The notes under the pieces: model-generated
Told to the model about the DNA's origin: nothing
The model's database searches: none
The model's input: the letters and a program-made list of their open reading frames with translations, nothing else
Part shown: positions 18,240-27,652 of the stretch, in pieces
Layout of the letters: the number at the start of each line of letters is the position of its first letter
How positions within the stretch are numbered: the first letter of the stretch is position 1
NCBI GenBank assembly: GCA_964631235.1
Contig: CAZVZX010000002.1
Location: forward strand, 130,342 to 194,341
Reading direction: 5' to 3'
Length of the DNA: 64,000 bases
From: JARKPK01 sp964631235
Lineage (GTDB): Bacteria > Planctomycetota > Planctomycetia > Pirellulales > Thermoguttaceae
Position numbers and translations under genes: made by a program

Positions 18240-18535
18240 GGCGGAACTCCTCCTCTTGCAGAAGTAGGTGGGGGCCGAAGGCGATCGCGGGCACAACAGT
18301 CGGCCTCACGAGAACGAAGCGATGGTCGCTTGCCTGGGCAAAAGCTCTCCGTTTTGGTTCACGGACTGACTATCCTTGGGATGACTTCAATGATCCGATT
18401 TCGGCGATCACAATCGTAATTCCGTCGGCAACCGCGTGCAATCGGATGGTTGCGAATTGTTCGCGGCGGTTCCCAGGAACGTGCTTCTCCGTCGGCCGCG
18501 CGAACCGCTTGTGATCGCTTGAGGCCGATTGCCCG

Positions 18536-19489
18536 TTACGAAACGACATTGATCGGCCGGCCCGCCAGGAACGCCCGCAGGTTCTCCACGGTTTGATCGA
18601 GGAGTCGCTGTCGGGCGGCGACTGTACACCATGCGATATGAGGCGTAATTCGGCAACGCGGGGCGGAAAGCAGCGGGTGGTCGGGCGGGGGCGGTTCGAC
18701 GGAGAGAACGTCGAGCCCGGCGCCGGCCAAACGCCCAGAGTTGAGTGCCTCGGCCAGCGCGCTTTCGTCCACCAGCCCGCCCCGGCTGACGTTGATCAGA
18801 TAGGCGGTCGGTTTCATCAGGCCCAATCGTCGCGAGTCGATCAGATTCTTGGTTTCGGGCGTCAGCGGGCAATGCAGCGTGACGACGTCGGCCGCTGCAA
18901 GCAATTCATCGAGCGAAGCCATTCGTGTTCCCGCGGGCGGTTCAGGCACGGGCGAACGATTGTGCGCCAAGACATTCATGCCGAAGGCCGAAGCGGCACG
19001 AGCGACGGCCCGACCGATTCGTCCCAGACCGATGATTCCCATCGTCAGCCCCGCCACTTCGATCAGCGGCCGATCCCAATAGCAGAAGTCGGGGCACTGC
19101 GACCACCGACCGGCCGAAACCGTTTGTGCGTGATACTCAGTGTTCAGGGTGAGATTGAACAAATGAGCAAAAACAGCTTGCGCCACCGAGTTTGTGCTGT
19201 ATGCCGGTACGTTCGTCACGACGATGTTTCGCCTTCGGGCGGCAACGACATCGACGATGTTGTATCCGGTGGCCGTCACTCCGAGATAGCGCAGCCGCGG
19301 GAGCTGCGCTAGGCGATCGGCATCGAAGGGCACCTTGTTGGTAATTACCGCGTCAGCCGAGCGGCATCGCTCGACGATCGCCTCGGTCGGCGTGCGCGGA
19401 TAGACGGTGCAGTCGCCGAGCTCTTCGAGCGGCTGCCAGCTTAAGTCGCCGGGGTTGAGTGCATGTCCGTCAACGACCACGATCTTCAT
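18536..19489 (-). CDS. D-2-hydroxyacid dehydrogenase, glycerate dehydrogenase-like
   Basis: 317 residues from ATG 19489 (MKIVVVDGHALNPGDLSWQP). The cofactor motif is MGIIGLGRIGRAVARAASAFGM with NRSP in place of the usual acidic residue, which may allow NADPH (inference). Catalytic residues are visible: Arg in NVSRGGLVDE, Glu in DVLSVEPPPPDHPLL and His in RITPHIAWCT. The N-terminal YPRTPTEAIVERCRSADAVITNK and the final HIAW resemble hydroxypyruvate/glycerate dehydrogenases (HprA-like). It lies head-to-tail with the sulfatase (about 300 bp gap), so probably an independent unit. Confidence 0.9.
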   Translation of the reverse strand: MKIVVVDGHALNPGDLSWQPLEELGDCTVYPRTPTEAIVERCRSADAVITNKVPFDADRLAQLPRLRYLGVTATGYNIVDVVAARRRNIVVTNVPAYSTNSVAQAVFAHLFNLTLNTEYHAQTVSAGRWSQCPDFCYWDRPLIEVAGLTMGIIGLGRIGRAVARAASAFGMNVLAHNRSPVPEPPAGTRMASLDELLAAADVVTLHCPLTPETKNLIDSRRLGLMKPTAYLINVSRGGLVDESALAEALNSGRLAGAGLDVLSVEPPPPDHPLLSAPRCRITPHIAWCTVAARQRLLDQTVENLRAFLAGRPINVVS

Positions 19490-19660
19490 GATGTGTCTTC
19501 CGTTGTGTGAAGAAGCGATCGGCACAGGGCGCCGTGCCGCGGTTCGTCAATCACTGAGAATGGGCCACCGATCGGCCGTCTTGTTGTCACGCTACCATAC
19601 CACAAAGAGTGCCTTTCGGTGGAGCGGGGCGGACAAGCAGCATGCGCACCAAACGGCCGA

Positions 19661-21865
19661 CTATGGCAGCGGATTGGGCGGTCGCCGAACGTCGCTGCGG
19701 CAGACCCAGGCGGCAAAGGCCTTTTGAACATCGCAACGGCGGGACGGATCGGACGGTGGGGCCAGCGACGAGGCCGTCGGACCCGTTGCCAGACCGCAGT
19801 GGCCGAACAAACCGATCACGGCAATCTGTTCAATAGTGCGTTGGCCGATTTGAAACGCAGGCAATCGCCGAGTAACCATCGCCGGCAGATCGAGATGACC
19901 GTTTGCAGAGAACACCCGAACCATCTCGCCCTGCCTCACCCCCAGTTGCGCGGCAACGGCCGAGCTGAGTTCGACGAACGGGCCCGGCGCCATTTCGATC
20001 AGCCACGGCATCGCCCGGGTGAAGACGCTTGGCAGCGAGTGCTCGCCCAGGCGGACCACGCCGGCCAATACGGCAACGATTGGCCGATCTGTGGGCAACG
20101 CCGGCGGTGGTTCAACCAGTGCCGTTCGCTCTTCGGCCGCAAGCGACGACCAGAGCGGCAGCCAAATGTCGCTGCCATCGTGCGAGCGAAACGAAACAGC
20201 GGGTAAGCGTTCGGGGGCAGGGGAGGGCGGCAGATCAAAGCCATCCGCATCTAGAGCCGAGGAACGGGCTTCAACCGGCTTTACCGGCCGGGCTGCTTGT
20301 TGAAGCGTCGGCTTGCTTGCGCCGATCGGTCCGCCGGCAGAATCGGCGGAAACCGCGTAGGTCAGCCGGCTCGTCACGTCGCGCACCGACCGGGCATCGC
20401 CAAGCGGCGGGAAAACCGCTTCTCGACGCTGTTTCATTCCTGCGGCGTTGACTACCGTGCCCGAGCATTCGAGCGGATGGGTCAGCGGCAGCAATAGAAC
20501 CTCGGTTGAAATCTTCGCGGCGTCGGCGCCGGGACGGCGCCAAAACGCAGCCGTTTCGTTCTCCCACCGATCGGCCACGACGCACCAGCGCAATTGGTCG
20601 AGCGCATCGAACAAGCGGCTCGTTCCCGCGGTGCAAACGGCGGGATTCTCGCCGACGAAGATCGCACCTTCTCGACCGGCAAGGTCAGTCGCCCCGGGGC
20701 GGGCGTCGGCGGCCGCATCGCAGAACATTCGCCGAACCCCATGCACGTTGGCATCGCCTCCGAGAACATAGATTCCTCCACCGGGCTTTGCCGCATGGCC
20801 GCCCAGGGCATGGAGTACGGCCAGGGCCCTGGTCGTCTCAAGTCCCAACCGTTGTTGCGCGAGCCCATTGCCGACGATCAGCGCGACGGGCTGACGCTCG
20901 GCACCAAACAGCGCATCACATAAGGCCGCAAATCGATCCTTCGATATGCCGCAATGGCGATGGGCGAACTCGGCGGGGTCGCCGGCCGCGGGAGATCGGC
21001 GAATAGCCGCGACAAGGCGATGCCAGACGCTGCGGGGATCGTCGAGCGATCGGGTATTTTCCGGCGCGAGCGCCGCCCCGGGCCGAGGCGTCGCATCTTC
21101 GGACTCATCCTTCTGAGGCAGTTGCCGGCGGGCATCTGACCGCGCGGCCAGGAAGTCGCGGTCGATTGCACCGCGAGAAATCGTTTCGGCCAGCAGGGCC
21201 TCGATCAGGGCCAGATCGCTGCCGGGGCAGGGCGGTACGTGCAGATCGGCTGCGGCGGCCGTTCGTGTCAACCGCGGATCGACCACAATGAACCGCGTCC
21301 TCCGATCGCGCGCCGCCAGCACCCACCGCATCGCGATCGGATGGCTTTCTGCCGGATTCGCTCCCCACGCGATGACGGTGTGGCTTCGCAGGAGATCGTC
21401 GGGCCCAAGGTCGAATGTCGGGCACCCGTAGGTCCGCTGCACGGCGTCGGCGGCCGCCGAGGTACTTGCCACCCCGAGCCCGTGCGGAAGATTCCAAGCG
21501 TCGGCAAGTCGAGCAAGAGCGAGAACGTCTTCGCAGTCGATCGCCGCGCCGCCCAGCACGATTGGCCGCCGATGGTCGGGAAGCGTTCGGCCGGCGGCGA
21601 GCCAGTCGGCAATACGATCGAGCGCCCAATCCCACGAACGCGGTTCCCACGAACTGGCTCTCGCCGGGCGATAGCGAACGGCCGTGGCACGCAGCGGACT
21701 AGTGCGCGAACGGGCCAGCAAGGCACCACGGGCGCAAAGAGCACCCCGATTGATTGGGTGCGCGGGATCGCCGGCCACTTGCACGTCGGCGCCGCGCGCC
21801 TCGACCAGCAGACCGCAACCAAGGCTGCAAAAAGGGCAGACAGTGTGCTTGGGATTCTCGGACAT
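19661..21865 (-). CDS. Formate dehydrogenase-like molybdopterin oxidoreductase, active-site motif not found
   Basis: 734 residues. The N-terminal [4Fe-4S] ligands are CPFCSLGC plus GALCARGA. The molybdopterin domain includes GANPAESHPIAMRWVLAARD and VDPRLTRTAAAADLHVP, very close to respiratory formate dehydrogenase alpha subunits. The C-terminal dinucleotide-binding domain (FVELSSAVAAQLGVRQGEMV, FGHCGLATG) is present. The Cys/Sec-His-x-Pro active-site motif is not seen: the expected place reads ASTSAAADAVQRTYG. There is no neighbouring Fe-S or cytochrome subunit. It could be a formylmethanofuran dehydrogenase B-like or otherwise repurposed protein. Confidence 0.75.
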   Translation of the reverse strand: MSENPKHTVCPFCSLGCGLLVEARGADVQVAGDPAHPINRGALCARGALLARSRTSPLRATAVRYRPARASSWEPRSWDWALDRIADWLAAGRTLPDHRRPIVLGGAAIDCEDVLALARLADAWNLPHGLGVASTSAAADAVQRTYGCPTFDLGPDDLLRSHTVIAWGANPAESHPIAMRWVLAARDRRTRFIVVDPRLTRTAAAADLHVPPCPGSDLALIEALLAETISRGAIDRDFLAARSDARRQLPQKDESEDATPRPGAALAPENTRSLDDPRSVWHRLVAAIRRSPAAGDPAEFAHRHCGISKDRFAALCDALFGAERQPVALIVGNGLAQQRLGLETTRALAVLHALGGHAAKPGGGIYVLGGDANVHGVRRMFCDAAADARPGATDLAGREGAIFVGENPAVCTAGTSRLFDALDQLRWCVVADRWENETAAFWRRPGADAAKISTEVLLLPLTHPLECSGTVVNAAGMKQRREAVFPPLGDARSVRDVTSRLTYAVSADSAGGPIGASKPTLQQAARPVKPVEARSSALDADGFDLPPSPAPERLPAVSFRSHDGSDIWLPLWSSLAAEERTALVEPPPALPTDRPIVAVLAGVVRLGEHSLPSVFTRAMPWLIEMAPGPFVELSSAVAAQLGVRQGEMVRVFSANGHLDLPAMVTRRLPAFQIGQRTIEQIAVIGLFGHCGLATGPTASSLAPPSDPSRRCDVQKAFAAWVCRSDVRRPPNPLP

Positions 21866-22262
21866 GGTTCAGTGGGTCGGAGGCCGGATCGTGCCGCGTC
21901 GGGGGGCCACGAAGCACAGCCGTTTGTTCGGAATGAAGCCGGCGTTGCACTGCCGTTGACGGCGGATGATCGCAGGCCCATGCCGAGGCATCCGGCACGT
22001 TCGGGTAGCGACGGCGCCCCGGATGCAACGATTGTGCCGAAGATGCGGCGTGCGGGCGGTGATTCCGCAATCGCGCCCGAAGGCATACTCAGCAGCCGAA
22101 TCGCGCGACGGCCGTTGCAACAGCGATCATCTTACCCTAATCCGAACGAATGCACCAATTGCGGCACGATGCAGGGCAAAAAGGATGCGAATTGCTCATG
22201 TTGCAACTTGAATGGGCCGGGAGCGTGATTGATAATTTGAAGGAACCTGGGGAATTGCTGCG
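21866..22262. other. Divergent intergenic region
   Basis: 397 bp between the molybdoenzyme start (-) and the small lipoprotein (+). A sigma70-like promoter for the plus gene sits at 22208-22236. No hairpin or gene was seen in the remainder. Confidence 0.5.
22208..22236 (+). promoter_or_regulatory. Sigma70-like promoter of the small lipoprotein gene
   Basis: TTGAAT (22208-22213), 17 bp spacer, GATAAT (22231-22236). The start codon at 22263 implies a leader of only ~20 nt. Confidence 0.5.
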
Positions 22263-22517
22263 ATGAAAACCTCTTGGTGGCGAGCATTTCTGTGTTTGGC
22301 CGTTATGGGCGGGTGCGGCGGCTCGAACGAGTCGAATCCGCCGCCGAGCCTGCCTGCGCCGACCATGTTGCCCGACGGTCGGGTGCTGCCCGAGCCGGCT
22401 CCGCGCCGCTATCCGGCCCATGGTTGGCCTGCCGATTTTCAACTTCCGCTCGATATTCAGATCGAAACCGAGCCGCCGCCGCCGGAGATTGTCGGCCCGA
22501 GCAAACCGGCGAATTGA
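22263..22517 (+). CDS. Small proline-rich lipoprotein
   Basis: 84 residues: a signal sequence with lipobox-like end (MKTSWWRAFLCLAVMGGCGG), then a Pro-rich mature part. Lipidation at Cys18 is likely. No domain is recognised. It is 50 bp upstream of the cardiolipin synthase gene and probably co-transcribed. Confidence 0.7.
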   Translation: MKTSWWRAFLCLAVMGGCGGSNESNPPPSLPAPTMLPDGRVLPEPAPRRYPAHGWPADFQLPLDIQIETEPPPPEIVGPSKPAN

Positions 22518-22567
22518 ATTCGCCGCAATCGCCGGCGGACGAGAAGGCCGGCGGTGTCTGAAGACGG

Positions 22568-24016
22568 ATGGGCCCGATGAGCGACCTTTCTTGGACGCAA
22601 CTGCTGGTCGGGTTCGAATGGCTTGTTCGATTGGTCATGCTGCCGGTCATTGTGCTGCGCAAGGAGCAGCCGACGGCGGCGCTGGCCTGGCTGGCGGTGA
22701 TCTTCTTCGAGCCGATCATCGGCTTGGTTCTCTACCTGCTGATCGGCGAAAGCCGCCTGGTGCGGCGGCGAATGAAACGACGCCGCCGGCGGCATGAGGA
22801 GTACGCCGCGGGCGTTGCTCCGGCGGTCGACCCGAGCTACGTGGTCGATCCGGAGCGGCAGGGCGAGCACAACATCGTAATCCACCTGGCCGAAGAGGTG
22901 GGAGGATTGCCGGTGGTCAGCGGCAATCGGATCGAGTATCTCAACGATTACGATACGGCAATCGATCGCTTGATCGACGACATCGAAGCCGCCGAACACC
23001 ACGTTCACTTGTTGTTCTACATTTTCGCCGATGATGCGGTCGGGCGGCGCGTCGGCGAGGCGCTGATCCGCGCGGTGCAGCGCGGCGTTGCCTGCCGCGT
23101 ATTGGCCGATCATGTCGGCTCGCGAGCGATGTTCCGCCGGCTTGCTCCGCTGTTGCGTAGGCACGGGGTCGAAGTGGTGCCGGTGATGCCGGTGAACTTC
23201 TTCCAAATCATCTTCAAGCGGATCGACCTGCGCAATCATCGCAAGCTGGCGGTGATCGACGGTCGGATCGTTTTCACCGGATCGCAGAACATCTGCGAGG
23301 CGACCTTCCACAGTCACGAACGGCTCGGCGCTTGGCACGAGATCATGGCGCGGATTACCGGGCCGGTCGTGCCGCAGTTTCAAGACGTGTTCGTCGAAGA
23401 TTGGTATCACGAAACCCAGCAGCGGTTGGAATCGCCCGCGTTGACGCCCGAATGCCCGCCTTCGGGTAGCACGCCGGTGCAATTGGTGCCCACGGGGCCC
23501 GACCTGCCGACGGCCGACTTTCAAGACTTGGTTATCAAGATGCTCTTTTTGGCGCGGCGGCGGATCGTGATCACCTCGCCCTACTTCGTGCCGGGCGAGG
23601 CGATGACGTTGGCCTTGCGGTTGGCCGTCCGACGCGGCGTACGGGTCGATGTCGTTGTGCCGCAGAAAACCGAGCACCCGATTGTGGACGCCGCGGGCCG
23701 CTTCTATCTCGAGCTGCTATGCCGCGCAGGGGTGCATGTCCACGTTTTCGAGAAAGGGATGCTTCACTCGAAAGCGATGACCGTCGATGACGACGTGGCG
23801 ATGTTCGGCTCGGCGAACTACGACATTCGTTCGTTCATGCTCAATTTCGAGCTGAATCTGCTGCTCCACGCACCGACGGCCGTGGGCGACTTGGTGCGGC
23901 TGCAAGATGGCTACATTGCCCAATCGCGCGAGCTGACGCGGGATGACTGGCGGCGCCGCGCGTGGCTGTCGCGATTGATCGACAACATGGCCAAACTGCT
24001 CAGCCCGCTGCTGTAG
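22568..24016 (+). CDS. cls: Cardiolipin synthase, phospholipase D superfamily
   Basis: 482 residues (ATG 22577 is an alternative start). Two N-terminal TM helices (LVMLPVIVLRKEQPTAALAW and FFEPIIGLVLYLLIGESRLV) precede two PLD catalytic HxKxxxxD motifs: NHRKLAVIDGRIVFTGSQNI and HSKAMTVDDDVAMFGSANYD. The length and architecture match bacterial Cls, which condenses two phosphatidylglycerol molecules to cardiolipin (or uses PE for ClsC types) at the inner membrane. Its 3' end overlaps the convergent GTPase gene by 17 bp. Confidence 0.93.
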   Translation: MGPMSDLSWTQLLVGFEWLVRLVMLPVIVLRKEQPTAALAWLAVIFFEPIIGLVLYLLIGESRLVRRRMKRRRRRHEEYAAGVAPAVDPSYVVDPERQGEHNIVIHLAEEVGGLPVVSGNRIEYLNDYDTAIDRLIDDIEAAEHHVHLLFYIFADDAVGRRVGEALIRAVQRGVACRVLADHVGSRAMFRRLAPLLRRHGVEVVPVMPVNFFQIIFKRIDLRNHRKLAVIDGRIVFTGSQNICEATFHSHERLGAWHEIMARITGPVVPQFQDVFVEDWYHETQQRLESPALTPECPPSGSTPVQLVPTGPDLPTADFQDLVIKMLFLARRRIVITSPYFVPGEAMTLALRLAVRRGVRVDVVVPQKTEHPIVDAAGRFYLELLCRAGVHVHVFEKGMLHSKAMTVDDDVAMFGSANYDIRSFMLNFELNLLLHAPTAVGDLVRLQDGYIAQSRELTRDDWRRRAWLSRLIDNMAKLLSPLL

Positions 24017-25868
24017 AACCCGATTCGCCCGTTGCGGGCGTCAGAGCCGCATCGATCGGGAAGTTCAAACAACGTTCGATCTCCAACACGGCAGGCAGCT
24101 CCGGCACGGAGGCGCCGCGTTGCAAATGATCGAGCGTTTCGCCCAGCAGTTCCTTGTGCAGCAAGTCCGTCAGCCATTGGCACCGAATGTCGGCGTAACG
24201 CTGTTCGAGGTGGCGAAAGGTGCGCGCAGCCGCGGCGCGCACGCCCTCGCCGGCACCTGCTACGGCCGCCTCGCCGGCAACAGTGACTCCACCGGTAATC
24301 GCCGCTTCGGTAGCGAGTTGGGCGGCGATCTCGCCGGCAACATGGATTCCCGTCCAGAACAGGGTGACAGTGATCGCCGGGCGAGCCAACGCCAAGAGGT
24401 TGTCGGCCGCCCGCATCCACCAAATCGCCTTCGGGTGTGCGCGATAGAGGGTTTCCAATTCGTCGCGAAGGAAGCGGCGGAAGTCGTCGTCCACCGCCGG
24501 CAACGCGGAGTGCGCCGCTTTGAGTCGGTTGAGCAGCTCGCCTCGGCTCTTGCCGGCCAACAAGCGTTCGAGCAACGGGCGAATCAACGCATTGCCGGTG
24601 GCAGCGGTGTGTTCCAATTGGACAAAAAGGTCGTCAACTGCCTTGCTGATCGTCTCCCATTCGCGGCGCTGGTAGTCATCGCTTTGGTCGGGGACAGCAG
24701 GGGCTTTTTGTTCTCGGAACAAACGGGCGACCTTTTTCGCTGCGATGATGGGGCTGCCGAACACCCAACGGTAACCGCCGTGAATAAAGCGGGCCCAGGT
24801 CGGCCGCGACTCGTGCCACCACTGTTGAAACTCTTGTTGGAAGACTTTCTTGGGCAGCGGCCACGCGATCTTCGGCTGCGACTTGGCCGCCAAAACTCGC
24901 AGGGCCTCGCGATACTCGGCGGCCGCGCCGCGCAACTGGTTGAGGTAGGCGGGCAGGCCCTCGCGCGGATCGCAAATCCGCCGCCACGCGCCGCGGAACG
25001 TGCGCAGCTTGATCTGGTCGAATCGCCCGTCGATCAATTCGCGGCGCACGTCGGTTGGCGTTGGCCGACCGCGGCCGTTTGCCGGATCGACCGCGTTGAA
25101 CGTCAATGTCGCCGATTGCGACGCCTTGCGGTCGAAGGGGATGACATAGACCGCCTCGGGGGCCGCGCCGGTCGTCTTGCGAAACTGTTCGAGCCACAGC
25201 GGCCAAGCCTCGTGGTCGGCCTGCAAATCTACTTGATTGAACAGCACAATCAGCGGCTTGTCCGCCTCGACTGCTCTTTGAAAGAAGCGGCGGACGGCCG
25301 CATCGTTGTACTTCTGCTGCGTCAAGACGGCCAGCAGCACATCGGCCGAATGGAGAATCGCCCAAGCCCGCTCCCAGTTCACCTCGGCGTCAGAGTCCAC
25401 GTCGGGGGTGTCGAGCAGCATCAACCGCGGCGGCAAGCTGTCTTGGCGAAGATAGAACAGTTGATTCCGCGGCGATTCCTTCAGCGGGTCCTCGGGCGAG
25501 CCGCATGGACGGACTTCGAATGATTCAAACAACCGTCCCAGCAATTCGCCATCGTCCCACTTCGGCGGCACCAGGCAAACCGGATGCTTTGTGCCCGAGG
25601 CCAGCGGAGAGACCTTGCTCACTTCGCAACCGGCCAGTGTGTTGAAGACGGCCGACTTGCCGATGTTCGTCCCCCCGGCAACGGCGACGACGATAACCTC
25701 GGGCAAATCAAGTTGCGGCAGAAGCTTGCGCTCGAGCTGGGCGCGCCACTCGCCGCGCGGCGGTGCAATGCCCAGCGCATTGAGATCTCGTTCAAGCCGT
25801 CCCAGCGAGTGGTCGAGTCGGCGGACGCACGCGACAAAATCGGCGAAACAAGGTGCTTCAGTCTTCAT
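24000..25868 (-). CDS. Dynamin/Era-like membrane-associated GTPase
   Basis: 622 residues. G1 is VAVAGGTNIGKSAVFNTLAG (~60-79), G3 is MLLDTPDVDSD and G4 is IVLFNQVDLQ. A long helical middle region follows, then a C-terminal hydrophobic stretch (ITVTLFWTGIHVAGEIAAQLATEAAITGG) that may insert in the membrane. This layout fits dynamin-like or YfjP/YeeP-type GTPases, whose bacterial roles include membrane shaping. Convergent overlap with cls is suggestive of a membrane theme but proves nothing. The starting ATG at 25868 is the first plausible one. Confidence 0.8.
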   Translation of the reverse strand: MKTEAPCFADFVACVRRLDHSLGRLERDLNALGIAPPRGEWRAQLERKLLPQLDLPEVIVVAVAGGTNIGKSAVFNTLAGCEVSKVSPLASGTKHPVCLVPPKWDDGELLGRLFESFEVRPCGSPEDPLKESPRNQLFYLRQDSLPPRLMLLDTPDVDSDAEVNWERAWAILHSADVLLAVLTQQKYNDAAVRRFFQRAVEADKPLIVLFNQVDLQADHEAWPLWLEQFRKTTGAAPEAVYVIPFDRKASQSATLTFNAVDPANGRGRPTPTDVRRELIDGRFDQIKLRTFRGAWRRICDPREGLPAYLNQLRGAAAEYREALRVLAAKSQPKIAWPLPKKVFQQEFQQWWHESRPTWARFIHGGYRWVFGSPIIAAKKVARLFREQKAPAVPDQSDDYQRREWETISKAVDDLFVQLEHTAATGNALIRPLLERLLAGKSRGELLNRLKAAHSALPAVDDDFRRFLRDELETLYRAHPKAIWWMRAADNLLALARPAITVTLFWTGIHVAGEIAAQLATEAAITGGVTVAGEAAVAGAGEGVRAAAARTFRHLEQRYADIRCQWLTDLLHKELLGETLDHLQRGASVPELPAVLEIERCLNFPIDAALTPATGESGSTAAG

Positions 25869-25950
25869 GACGGACTATGGTAGAACACGCTCCGCGTCGT
25901 TGCCAGCGAGGCTCTCGGGCAAGGCGGAAGGAAGAGAGCCGCGAGCCGAC

Positions 25951-27576
25951 TTATCGCCCGCCGAACACCCCGGTGGCGTACCACACCCCGTTTCGCCCCC
26001 GCTTCATATCGTAGCCGAAGGCTGCCTGACGTGCGCGGACCGCGCTCCAATGCCCTGATGAAAGACGCCAGCACCGCACACATTCGATTGCGGCCTCGAC
26101 GAGGTTCTGGCCCGGCCAGCTTTCGGCGCATACTTCGCGGGCCATCAAGCCGCGCGGCAATAAGGCGTTGAGCCGGTGAAACCGTGTCTCCCACTGGTGA
26201 TGCCCCTGCCGAAGAATGCGGGCTTGATAGGCCGAATGACGCTCAGCCTCGCGCTGAAGCTCGGGCAGCAACTCGCCGTCGGCACTGGCCGGCTGCTCGG
26301 GATGCGTGCGAACGGCGTAAATCAATGTCCGCTGCGTGAGTGTGCCCGGCGGCAAATCTAGCATCACGGCCAACTGGCGAGCGGAATACGACAATGTTTC
26401 GGTCAGTGGAAACTGACTGACCACCGTTTCGTAATGCGCGGTGTTCCGATTGGCATAGTCAACGATCGCCAACCCGGGCTGTCCGAGCATCTCGGAAAAC
26501 GCCTCGTGCTTGAGCAGCACCACTTCTTGTTCGTCGATCGCAACGGTTGCATCGTGCGGCACTCGAAGCAACTCATAACGCCGCAGCAAGCGGCCGACAT
26601 CGGCATCCTGCAAAGCAATCGATTCCAAGTTACGGCTTCGCGGGTTGTTCTCATCGACGAAGTGAATCAGCAGCATCTTCCCGTCGCGCTTGGCCTGAGC
26701 GACGGCCTGTGAGTAGTCGGCGTGCCAAACAGGTGCGTCTGACGGCGGAGCGTCAGCGACGGCCTTCTGCGGCTTAGCCTCGATGCCTTCGATTGTCGGC
26801 AGAGGCGACGGCTTCGGATCTGACTGTCGCGGGCGGCCGGGCCGAACCGATGAATCGGGCGAGCTTGTCGAGGGATCGGCTTCCGCCGCAGGTTGGCTCG
26901 CGTCGGCGCTGGACGGTGCGGTCTCGGCGGACTGGCCATCAGACGCAGTCGGTTGTTCGGGTTTGTCTCGGCGGGCGGTGACGCCGGCCGACTGCGAGCT
27001 GGCGGTCGGATCCCCCGCATCCGCGGCCTTCGTCTCCCGACCCTCGACGGGCCGCGACGTTCGGGCCGCCCATGCGGCCTCGCGTTCTTGGCGATTCCCC
27101 GGCGGCAAATCGAGCAAGGCAGTCAAATCGGCGGTTGAAATCGATTCCTCGCCGCTGAACTTCCAAACACTGACCACCCATCCATAGCAAGCCGCCTCGC
27201 GATGCTTCAAATCCACGATCGCCAAGCCCGGGCCGTGCTCCAAAGCGAGAAAACCCTTTTGATCGAGCAACATGACTCGCTCTCCTCGAGCGCTAACCGA
27301 GGCGTCAAGCGGCACTCGGACACGCACGATTTCCTTCAGACGGCCCGCAACCGCCGGGTCGCTGGCGCGCGCTTGAAATTGGCGACAGGAGATCGAATCG
27401 TCGTCGAAAAAGATCAAAAGCAGTCTCTTCTCGTCGCGGGCTTGTCGGAAGGCCGTCGCGTAGTCATTGTGCGTCCAAAGATCGGCCGGCTCGGCATTTC
27501 CGGCCAGCAGAACGTTAGGAGCGAGTCCGACGAATCCGATCGAAGCTGCCATGACGGCCAGGTAGTTCCAAACCAT
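25951..27576 (-). CDS. Secreted protein with two thioredoxin-fold domains and a CAP-like C-terminus
   Basis: About 541 residues from ATG 27576; ATG 27552 is an alternative, and the frame is open far upstream through a family A repeat. A signal-like N-terminus (MVWNYLAVMAASIGFVGLAP) is followed by a first thioredoxin-like domain (YATAFRQARDEKRLLLIFFD), a Pro/Ser/Asp-rich linker and a second domain (DYSQAVAQAKRDGKMLLIHF). Both have the DUF255-like opening but no CxxC redox motif. The tail (SSGHWSAVRARQAAFGYDM) resembles the end of SCP/CAP domains. The function is unknown; redox activity is unlikely because the cysteines are absent. Confidence 0.7.
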   Translation of the reverse strand: MVWNYLAVMAASIGFVGLAPNVLLAGNAEPADLWTHNDYATAFRQARDEKRLLLIFFDDDSISCRQFQARASDPAVAGRLKEIVRVRVPLDASVSARGERVMLLDQKGFLALEHGPGLAIVDLKHREAACYGWVVSVWKFSGEESISTADLTALLDLPPGNRQEREAAWAARTSRPVEGRETKAADAGDPTASSQSAGVTARRDKPEQPTASDGQSAETAPSSADASQPAAEADPSTSSPDSSVRPGRPRQSDPKPSPLPTIEGIEAKPQKAVADAPPSDAPVWHADYSQAVAQAKRDGKMLLIHFVDENNPRSRNLESIALQDADVGRLLRRYELLRVPHDATVAIDEQEVVLLKHEAFSEMLGQPGLAIVDYANRNTAHYETVVSQFPLTETLSYSARQLAVMLDLPPGTLTQRTLIYAVRTHPEQPASADGELLPELQREAERHSAYQARILRQGHHQWETRFHRLNALLPRGLMAREVCAESWPGQNLVEAAIECVRCWRLSSGHWSAVRARQAAFGYDMKRGRNGVWYATGVFGGR

Positions 27577-27652
27577 TGCCACCGCGGCCGCAGCCGCAAC
27601 AACGCGGCCGAATGCGAGAAATCCCCGGCTGGACCAATTTCCGTCTTTGGCG
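27560..27652 (-). repeat. Family A dispersed repeat, copy A2
   Basis: Minus-strand copy: AAAGACGGAAATTGG, CGCATTCGGCCGCG, 12-nt loop, GCGGCCGCGG, then ATGGTTTGGAACTACCTGG. Its 3' end supplies the putative ATG of the downstream thioredoxin-fold gene. Confidence 0.65.

Noticed and set aside
22457..23677. 406-codon open frame antisense to cls
   Set aside because: The sense strand encodes two PLD motifs; the antisense product has no recognisable sequence.
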